Shown here one piece after another: positions 58,212 through 64,000 of a stretch of DNA of 64,000 nucleotides. The stretch is from JAYQKL01 sp049889415 (lineage in GTDB: Bacteria > Pseudomonadota > Alphaproteobacteria > RS24): positions 124,001-188,000 of the forward strand of contig JBMHDL010000005.1 of NCBI GenBank assembly GCA_049889415.1. The letters run 5' to 3'. The notes below the pieces were generated by a model. It did not search any database and was not told the origin of the DNA. It saw nothing but the letters and a program-made list of their open reading frames with translations. Position numbers and translations under genes: made by a program. Position 1 is the first letter of the stretch; each line of letters opens with the position of its first letter.

Positions 58212-59023
58212 CAGGTCTGGAAATACTCGCTTTTGCCGCCATTTACGGTTTGGCAGGCATGGTGGCAGGACTGATTGCAGGTCTGCTCGGTGTGGGCGGC
58301 GGCATCGTCATGGTGCCGGTCCTGTTCCAGACCTTTATCTTTATGGGCTTGCCGGAAGCGTTTCAGATGCATCTTGCGGTCGGGAGTTCTCTGGCCGTGA
58401 TTGTAGTCACGGCGATTCAGTCCGGGCGGGCGCATCATGCGAAAGGGGCAGTCGATGGAGATGTTCTGCGTTTATGGGCGCCGGCACTTGTTTTTGGTGT
58501 TACCTGCGGGGCTGCTGCGGCACGCTTCCTGACGGCTGATATGTTGAAACTGGTTTTTGGGGTTTTGTCGCTGTTGGTGGCTGTGCATTTGAACCTGCCC
58601 GAGAGCAACCGTACCGGCGGGCGGGCGCCGTCACATTTTATCCAACGCGGGCTGGCGACGCTAATCGGTTTCTTTTCCTCATTGATGGGAATCGGTGGCG
58701 GCACCTTCTCGGTCGCGGCCCTGACCTTTTTCGGTAAGCCCATCCACACCGCCGTCGGGACATCCGCAGCGCTGGGGTTTTTTATTGCCCTGCCCGGTGC
58801 GCTGGGCTTCATGTTGGTCGGCTATGGACAGGAGGGGTTACCTCTCAGCTCCGTTGGCTATGTTAATTTTCTGGCCGTCGCCTGTCTGATGCCGGTGACC
58901 GCCCTGTTTGCACCGCTCGGGGCAAGGCTGGCACACAGTTTTTCGCGGGAGACGCTTGAAAAGGCCTTCAGCCTGTTTCTTGTCATCACAGCCATGCGGA
59001 TGTTCTGGTCGCTCTTGGGTTAG
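58208..59023 (+). CDS. TSUP family permease (sulfite exporter TauE/SafE)
   Basis: Inner-membrane transporter of 271 residues with about eight helices. Two related halves: GLIAGLLGVGGGIVMVPVLF in the first and GFFSSLMGIGGGTFSVAALTFFG in the second are the TSUP repeats. VGSSLAVIVVTAIQSGRAHH is the first-half loop. Substrates in the family are sulfite, sulfonates or organic anions; the sulfite-reductase genes 13 kb to the left are suggestive only. Overlaps dusA by four bases and converges on the phosphomannomutase, four-base overlap. Confidence 0.88.
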   Translation: MTGLEILAFAAIYGLAGMVAGLIAGLLGVGGGIVMVPVLFQTFIFMGLPEAFQMHLAVGSSLAVIVVTAIQSGRAHHAKGAVDGDVLRLWAPALVFGVTCGAAAARFLTADMLKLVFGVLSLLVAVHLNLPESNRTGGRAPSHFIQRGLATLIGFFSSLMGIGGGTFSVAALTFFGKPIHTAVGTSAALGFFIALPGALGFMLVGYGQEGLPLSSVGYVNFLAVACLMPVTALFAPLGARLAHSFSRETLEKAFSLFLVITAMRMFWSLLG

Positions 59024-60519
59024 AGTTTCTGGTCGTACTCCCCGACTTCAGGGTGTTTGCGCAGCACGGCATCCAATGCTTCGAACATGGCCCGCATATT
59101 TTCCTCACTGACCGGGCTTTCCACGACAACCACCAGACCCGGTACGTTGGATGAAGCGCGGATCAGTCCCCAGGTACCGTCAGCGACCGTGATGCGGACG
59201 CCATTGACCGTCACCAGCCCGGTAATATCTTGCCCGATTAGGTTGCCGCCATCTGCTCTGAGTTGCTCGAAATGGCGCACCACCCTGTCAACGACACCAT
59301 ATTTTTCCGTATCCGGACAATATGGTGACATGGTCGGCGACCCCCATGTTTTCGGCAAAGAGCGGCGCAAATCCGCCATGGAGGCGTCCGGGTTGTCAGC
59401 CAGCAGGTCACAGACCGCCAAAGCCGTCAACAGGCCGTCATCATAGCCGCGACCTATCGGTGCGTTGAAAAAGAAATGACCTGACTTCTCAAACCCCGCT
59501 AGAGCGCCGATTTCAAAAGTATGGCGTTTCATATAGCTGTGTCCGGTTTTCCAATAGTCGGTCGTGGCGCCCAAGGCAATCAGCTCCGGATCGGCGGCAA
59601 ACAGCCCGGTGGATTTCACATCCGCCACAAAGCGGGCGCCGTCATGCTTTTTCGCCAGTCCGCGGGCTATCAGCACTCCCATTTTGTCGGCGAAAATCTC
59701 TTCCCCTTCATTGTCAACAACCCCACACCGGTCGCCGTCACCGTCAAAAGCAAAGCCGATATCCGCCCCGGTCTGCAGAACCATGTCGCGCATAGCGTGC
59801 AGCATCTTCATGTCCTCCGGATTGGGGTTGTGGTTGGGGAAACTGTGATCAAGATCGCAGTGCAACGGCACCACCTCGACCCCAACTTGCTTCAGCACGT
59901 CAGGTGCAAACGCACCTGCTGTACCGTTGCCGCAGGCGACTACGGCTTTGAGCGGACGGCTGACGGGCTTGCGGCCGGTCAAATCCGCTTTGTAGCGCTC
60001 TGCCATGTCTGGCACATAGGTGTATGACCCGCCTGCGCGGGCAATTCCTGTGCCTTCCAGTACAGTGGTGCGCAGCATATCCATTTCATCCGGGCCGAAG
60101 GTCAATGGCCGGTTGGCACCCATTTTCACGCCGGTCCAGCCATTTTCATTATGGCTTGCGGTCACCATGGCAACAGCCGGCACGTCTAATTCAAATTGGG
60201 CGAAATAGGCTGTCGGCGACAGGGCCAGCCCGATGTCATGCACTTTCGCGCCGGCGGCCATCAGGCCGGCAATCAGGGCCTGTTTGATGGATTGGGAATA
60301 GGATCGGAAATCATGACCGAGAGCAATGGACGGTTCATCGGTCAGATCATGCAGCACATTGCCCAGCCCGAAACCAAGCGCCTGCACCCCAAGCAGATTG
60401 ATTTGATCAGGGAACAGCCAGCGGGCGTCATATTCGCGGAATCCCGTCGGGACAATCAGCGGCGTATTTTCAAATTCAGGGGTGTTGGGCTCTAAATCTG
60501 GTCTGGGTTTTGGAAACAT
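59020..60519 (-). CDS. Phosphomannomutase/phosphoglucomutase
   Basis: Interconverts mannose- or glucose-6-phosphate and the 1-phosphate, supplying GDP-mannose or UDP-glucose sugars; 499 residues, the AlgC-like group. The N-terminal REYDARWLFPDQINL, phosphoserine loop TASHNENGWTGVKMG (catalytic Ser), metal loop AFDGDGDRCGVVD and sugar loop GALAGFEKSGHFF are visible, with C-terminal IRASSNVPGLVVVVESP for phosphate binding. It could feed the GDP-mannose dehydratase of the polysaccharide locus. Overlaps the TauE gene by four bases. Confidence 0.92.
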   Translation of the reverse strand: MFPKPRPDLEPNTPEFENTPLIVPTGFREYDARWLFPDQINLLGVQALGFGLGNVLHDLTDEPSIALGHDFRSYSQSIKQALIAGLMAAGAKVHDIGLALSPTAYFAQFELDVPAVAMVTASHNENGWTGVKMGANRPLTFGPDEMDMLRTTVLEGTGIARAGGSYTYVPDMAERYKADLTGRKPVSRPLKAVVACGNGTAGAFAPDVLKQVGVEVVPLHCDLDHSFPNHNPNPEDMKMLHAMRDMVLQTGADIGFAFDGDGDRCGVVDNEGEEIFADKMGVLIARGLAKKHDGARFVADVKSTGLFAADPELIALGATTDYWKTGHSYMKRHTFEIGALAGFEKSGHFFFNAPIGRGYDDGLLTALAVCDLLADNPDASMADLRRSLPKTWGSPTMSPYCPDTEKYGVVDRVVRHFEQLRADGGNLIGQDITGLVTVNGVRITVADGTWGLIRASSNVPGLVVVVESPVSEENMRAMFEALDAVLRKHPEVGEYDQKL

Positions 60520-60604
60520 TACCTGACTTTCCTCTGGCTGACGGAGACGGCTCGACCATGGGGTGGGTGTTTTACAATCATATGACGATTACGTATAACG
60601 CAGT

Positions 60605-61444
60605 ATGAGCAAATTGACACAAGAAATCATCCGTTTGCAGAAATCCACTGCGCCGATGCCGCGTGTGGTACTTGATAAAATGCCGGACTTTCAGCCTGGT
60701 TGGGTTTGGTTGACCGGAGCCGGTCCGGGTGATCCGGGGCTGTTGACTCTCCATGCGGTCAATGCTTTGCAGCAGGCAGACGCCATAATTTATGATGCTC
60801 TGGTCAGCGAAGATATTCTGAAACTGGCGCCGGAAGGGGCGGACTTGTTCTATGCCGGCAAGCGCGGCGGTAAGCCCTCCATGAAACAGGAGGATATCTC
60901 ACAGACTTTGGTGATGCAGGCCAAAGCCGGCAAGCGCGTCCTTAGGCTCAAGGGCGGGGACCCGTTTGTATTTGGACGCGGTGGTGAAGAAGCCGAGCGG
61001 CTGGTTGCCGAAAACATCCCGTTTCGGGTCATTCCGGGCGTGACGGCAGGGGCGGCGGCACCGGCCTATGCCGGCATTCCCGTCACACATCGTGATGTCA
61101 ATCATGCCGTGACTTTTGTGACCGGACATTTGGCCGGGACCGGCAAGACCGAATTGCTGGATTGGGACGCCATTTCCCGCGGGTCACCGGTTATTGTCAT
61201 TTATATGGCCATGAGCAAACTTGGCGTGATTGCTGGTAAGTTGATGGAGGCCGGCCGTGCCGCCGGTGAACCGGTTGCGATTGTGACCAAAGCGACGACC
61301 AAGGCGCAGCAAAACCATGTCACGACACTGGGAGCGGCGGCTTCGGATGTGGACCGTTTGGGGCTTGAGCCGCCCTCAATCGTGGTGATCGGCGATGTGG
61401 TTCATTTTGCTGAAAAACTTGATTGGCTGGGTCTGCAGGCCTAG
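60605..61444 (+). CDS. cobA: Uroporphyrinogen-III C-methyltransferase (SUMT)
   Basis: Makes precorrin-2 from uroporphyrinogen III, toward siroheme (needed by the sulfite reductase at 45358) or B12. It has 279 residues with an unusual about 30-residue N-terminal extension before WVWLTGAGPGDPGLLTLHA. Other motifs: IIYDALVSEDIL, RLKGGDPFVFGRGGEEAERL, IPGVTAGAAAPAYAGIPVTHR and VVIGDVVHFAEKLDW. Single-domain, without the CysG dehydrogenase/ferrochelatase part; that must be supplied elsewhere. Divergent from the mutase; ends in a strong terminator. Confidence 0.93.
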   Translation: MSKLTQEIIRLQKSTAPMPRVVLDKMPDFQPGWVWLTGAGPGDPGLLTLHAVNALQQADAIIYDALVSEDILKLAPEGADLFYAGKRGGKPSMKQEDISQTLVMQAKAGKRVLRLKGGDPFVFGRGGEEAERLVAENIPFRVIPGVTAGAAAPAYAGIPVTHRDVNHAVTFVTGHLAGTGKTELLDWDAISRGSPVIVIYMAMSKLGVIAGKLMEAGRAAGEPVAIVTKATTKAQQNHVTTLGAAASDVDRLGLEPPSIVVIGDVVHFAEKLDWLGLQA

Positions 61445-61470
61445 GTCAGTCTGTGGAAAACTGGCCTTTA

Positions 61471-61498
61471 AAAAATGACGCCTGCGTCATTTTTATTT
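61471..61498 (+). terminator. Intrinsic terminator after cobA
   Basis: AAAAATGACG (61471-61480) and CGTCATTTTT (61485-61494) form a perfect 10-base stem with loop CCTG, followed by ATTT. It separates cobA from the beta-oxidation cluster. Confidence 0.85.
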
Positions 61499-61556
61499 GA
61501 TTTCAGCGCCTGTTTTCATTAATGTGACTAAACTTTCGTTTATCCAGGGGGTTACT

Positions 61557-62744
61557 ATGGATCTCGCGTTCACCGAAGAGCAAATCGCCTTTCGTCAGGA
61601 AGTGCGCAAATTTTTGGAAGACAGCTATCCGCAAGAATTGCGGGAAAAGCGCATTGGCGCATTGACCAAAGAGGACTTTCTGTCCTGGCACAGAATTTTG
61701 GCCGCCAAGGGCTGGGTGGCTCCGGCATGGCCCGAGGAGTATGGCGGCCCAGGATGGGATTTGACCCAGCGTTATATTTTTGATCAGGAGCTTGGTCGTA
61801 TTGGTGGCGTGAACATCATGCCATTTGGCATCACCATGCTTGGTCCGGTTGTCCAGAACTTCGGTACCGAAGAACAGAAAGCTCATTACCTGCCCCGTAT
61901 TTTGGATGGATCCGACTGGTGGTGTCAGGGTTATTCCGAACCCGGTGCCGGCTCTGACCTGGCATCCTTGAAAACCAAGGCTGTCCGTGATGGTGATGAT
62001 TATATTGTCAATGGTCACAAAATCTGGACGACCATGGCCCAACATGCCGACTGGATTTTCTGTCTCGTCAGAACGGATAATTCCGGCAAGCCGCAACAGG
62101 GAATCAGCTTCCTGTTGATTGACATGAAATCACCTGGCATTGAAGTGCGTCCTATTTATACGATTGACGGCGGCCATCATGTCAATGAGGTGTTCTTCAC
62201 CGATGTGCGTGTGCCAGTTGAAAATCTGGTCGGCGAAGAGGGCAATGGTTGGGGCATCGCCAAATTCCTGCTGGTCAATGAACGCAGCAATATTGCTGAA
62301 GTCATGCGTTCCAAAAAGGCGATTGAAAAGCTTAAGGACATTTCGCGCGCCGAAACTTTGGCCGGTGATCCGCTGATCACTGATGAGGCGTTCAGCAAAA
62401 AAATCGCCGAATTGGAGGTTGATCTTTTGGCTCTGGAATTTACCGAGTTGCGGGCCCTAGCCGGCGAACAGGACGGCACGGCCACCGGCCTTGAGGCGTC
62501 CTTCCTCAAGGTTAAGGGAACCGAGATTCAAATGCGTGTTTCCGAACTGATTATGGAGGCTATGGGCAATTATGCCATGGCCGCTGCACCGTTTCTGGAT
62601 GTACCGGACAACTATACACAGGTCGGCCCCGATTATGGTCTCGGTGTGGCGCAGAATTATTTCGGTATGCGGAAAACAGCAATTTATGGTGGTTCGAACG
62701 AAATTCAGAAAAACATTATCGCGAAATTTGCTTTGGGCATGTAG
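61557..62744 (+). CDS. Acyl-CoA dehydrogenase (first of a pair)
   Basis: FAD enzyme introducing a 2,3-double bond in acyl-CoA; 395 residues from ATG 61557 (MDLAFTEEQIAFRQEVRKFL), with a short GGGGG-containing leader. YSEPGAGSDLASLKTKAVRDGD is the FAD motif; GHKIWTTMAQHADWIFCLVRTD, GFLLIDMKSPG-type SFLLIDMKSPGIEVRP and the C-terminal KTAIYGGSNEIQKNIIAK close the family pattern. It is followed by a second, different dehydrogenase with a 27-base gap; similar pairs in other bacteria form heteromeric enzymes for bulky or branched acyl-CoA. Confidence 0.92.
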   Translation: MDLAFTEEQIAFRQEVRKFLEDSYPQELREKRIGALTKEDFLSWHRILAAKGWVAPAWPEEYGGPGWDLTQRYIFDQELGRIGGVNIMPFGITMLGPVVQNFGTEEQKAHYLPRILDGSDWWCQGYSEPGAGSDLASLKTKAVRDGDDYIVNGHKIWTTMAQHADWIFCLVRTDNSGKPQQGISFLLIDMKSPGIEVRPIYTIDGGHHVNEVFFTDVRVPVENLVGEEGNGWGIAKFLLVNERSNIAEVMRSKKAIEKLKDISRAETLAGDPLITDEAFSKKIAELEVDLLALEFTELRALAGEQDGTATGLEASFLKVKGTEIQMRVSELIMEAMGNYAMAAAPFLDVPDNYTQVGPDYGLGVAQNYFGMRKTAIYGGSNEIQKNIIAKFALGM

Positions 62745-62771
62745 CCCGGAGCTGGCGTAAAGGAGTCGACT

Positions 62772-63926
62772 ATGGACTTTTCATTCACCGAAGAGCAAAC
62801 CCTTCTGCGTAACATGGTGCAGACATTGGTTGCGGATAATTATGCATTTGAAAAACGCATGGAGATTGTGCGTTCCGAATCCGGCATGAGCAGGGAGAAT
62901 TGGGCGAAATTTGCAGAGCTTGGCCTGTTGGCGGCCCCATTCAGCGAGGAGCAGGGCGGTTTCGGTGGCGGTGCAATCGACGCCATGCTGGTTATGGAGG
63001 AGTTCGGCCGTGGACTGGTCATGGAGCCTTATGTGCCGACGGTCGTCTTGTGCGGTGGTCTGCTTGACCGTCACGGATCGGATGCGCAAAAGGAAGCCTA
63101 CATTCCGTCAATCATTGATGGTTCAGCTATCTGGGCCCTGGCTTACAGCGAAGCGCAAAGCCGCTATGACGCCGCCAATGTTTCGGTCACCGCCAAGCAG
63201 GACGGGGATGATTTTGTCCTCAACGGGCATAAGGCGGTGGTCATAGGCGGCCCATGGGCCAGCCATCTTATCGTGTCGGCCCGCACGTCTGGAGAGCGTT
63301 CCGAGCAGTCCGGCATCACCCTTTTCATTGTGGAGAAATCCGCCACCGGCATCGCCATGCAGGACTTTGATACAGTTGATGGCGGGCGCGCCAGTGACAT
63401 TACCTTTGAAAATGTCAAAGTGCCGGCATCCGCCGTTATCGGTTCGGTGGATAAGGGGTTTGTCCTGCTGGATGAAGCCTTGGATTACGGTACGGCGGCA
63501 GTATGCGCCGAGGCAGTCGGTGCCATGAAAGCCGCGACGCAGGGGACGATAGAATACACCCGCACCCGCAAACAGTTCGGTCAGCCAATTGGTCAGTTTC
63601 AGGTGCTGCAGCATCGTATGGTTGACATGATGGGGGAAGGTGAACACGCCACCTCAATCACTTATATGGCCAATATGAAAATTGTGCTTGGTGAGGAGGA
63701 GCGCCGTATGGCCGTTTCAGCCGCCAAATCCTATATCGGAAAAGCCGGCAGGTTCGTCGGTCAGCACGCCGTTCATATTCATGGCGGCATGGGCGTGACC
63801 GAAGAGCTGAACATCGGTCATTATTTCAAGCGCCTGACGACCATCAACATCCAGTTCGGTGATGAGGATCATCACCTTAAACGCTTCTCGGCGCTCGCCA
63901 ATGACGAGAACCGCGAAGCGGCCTGA
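62772..63926 (+). CDS. Acyl-CoA dehydrogenase (second of a pair)
   Basis: Second acyl-CoA dehydrogenase-family subunit, 384 residues. N-terminus MDFSFTEEQTLLRNMVQTLV; FSEEQGGFGGGAIDAMLVMEE, YSEAQSRYDAANVSVTA (a variant of the usual FAD-binding YSEPxAGSD), TRKQFGQPIGQFQVLQHRM and QHAVHIHGGMGVTEELNIGHY are visible. The YGGS/TNEI C-terminal motif present in the first gene is absent, which fits a non-catalytic or half-site partner. Strong Shine-Dalgarno AAAGGAG. Its stop overlaps the ATG of the enoyl-CoA hydratase (TGATG). Confidence 0.9.
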   Translation: MDFSFTEEQTLLRNMVQTLVADNYAFEKRMEIVRSESGMSRENWAKFAELGLLAAPFSEEQGGFGGGAIDAMLVMEEFGRGLVMEPYVPTVVLCGGLLDRHGSDAQKEAYIPSIIDGSAIWALAYSEAQSRYDAANVSVTAKQDGDDFVLNGHKAVVIGGPWASHLIVSARTSGERSEQSGITLFIVEKSATGIAMQDFDTVDGGRASDITFENVKVPASAVIGSVDKGFVLLDEALDYGTAAVCAEAVGAMKAATQGTIEYTRTRKQFGQPIGQFQVLQHRMVDMMGEGEHATSITYMANMKIVLGEEERRMAVSAAKSYIGKAGRFVGQHAVHIHGGMGVTEELNIGHYFKRLTTINIQFGDEDHHLKRFSALANDENREAA

Positions 63927-64000
63927 TGTCAGACCTGATCCTGAAAAATCATGAAGACGGGGTGGTTCGGTTAACGCTGAACCGCCCCGATCGTATGAAT
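63926..64000 (+). CDS. Enoyl-CoA hydratase/isomerase, 3' end outside window
   Basis: Only the first 25 codons are in the window: MSDLILKNHEDGVVRL followed by TLNRPDRMN. VRLTLNRPDRMN is the typical first strand-turn of the crotonase fold. ATG 63926 overlaps the stop of the preceding dehydrogenase (TGATG), so it is the third gene of the beta-oxidation cluster. The remainder, including the oxyanion-hole and catalytic residues, lies beyond the window. Confidence 0.75.
   Translation, partial: MSDLILKNHEDGVVRLTLNRPDRMN

Overview
The window is a gene-dense stretch of an alphaproteobacterial chromosome, about 68 protein genes and one tRNA with few gaps. The assignment rests on markers typical of that class: TrcR (DUF1013), DUF1192, DUF465, COQ9 and DUF1491 proteins, the small aa3-type cytochrome oxidase subunit IV, a three-gene proton-translocating transhydrogenase (pntAA, pntAB, pntB), the ccmI-E-F-H order, a DnaA-domain-IV-like/DUF6456 gene pair and the DUF2849-cysI-DUF934 group. 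Genus cannot be decided from the sequence. The metabolism looks aerobic and heterotrophic: aa3 oxidase, c-type cytochromes, acyl-CoA oxidation and sulfite reduction.

Layout. 1-9417 is a surface-polysaccharide locus: asparagine synthase (cut by the window edge), an NDP-sugar 2-epimerase, a secreted transglutaminase-like protein, a WbuB-type glycosyltransferase, a CapD/WbpM-type dehydratase, a monotopic sugar transferase whose catalytic Asp position is Asn, a WecA-type transferase and GDP-mannose 4,6-dehydratase. Its left part is visibly more AT-rich than the rest. 9475-16357 holds an MFS transporter, rpmJ, an alpha/beta hydrolase, an N-formylglutamate amidohydrolase, the oxidase subunit IV, the transhydrogenase operon and rpsU. 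16546-20474 holds COQ9, purEK, DUF465, trcR, DUF1192 and rpmE. 20635-31850 holds an ABC exporter, a minus-strand run fabI-aroC-thiE-efp-suhB, pdxH, an acyl-CoA ligase and three less-defined enzymes.

31911-44851 begins with tRNA-Gln, then an iron-sulfur photolyase, an outer-membrane protein and a compact minus-strand run (MaoC, msrB, oligopeptidase B, serine hydrolase, nitronate monooxygenase). A regulator and the DnaA-like/DUF6456 pair diverge from a 281-base AT-rich gap; sufE, DUF1491, an MscS channel and dadA follow. 44868-52000 carries sulfite reduction (no cysH between cysI and DUF934), a YcgN protein, a degraded phage or GTA tail-protein remnant, and cytochrome c maturation ccmI-E-F-H. 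52004-61444 has a probable small RNA with its own terminator, then response regulator, histidine kinase and glnE overlapping as one operon, dusA, a TauE/SafE permease, phosphomannomutase and siroheme methyltransferase. The right end is a beta-oxidation cluster: two acyl-CoA dehydrogenases and an enoyl-CoA hydratase cut by the edge.

The strongest candidates for something new are: the putative sRNA with a CCTCCCTCC segment between a direct-repeat promoter and the two-component/glnE operon; the Asn-for-Asp sugar transferase beside a second initiating transferase; the DnaA-like/DUF6456 module; a CcmI lacking its usual cytoplasmic loop; and intrinsic terminators embedded in the coding ends of convergent genes. 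No CRISPR array, insertion sequence or intact prophage was seen.
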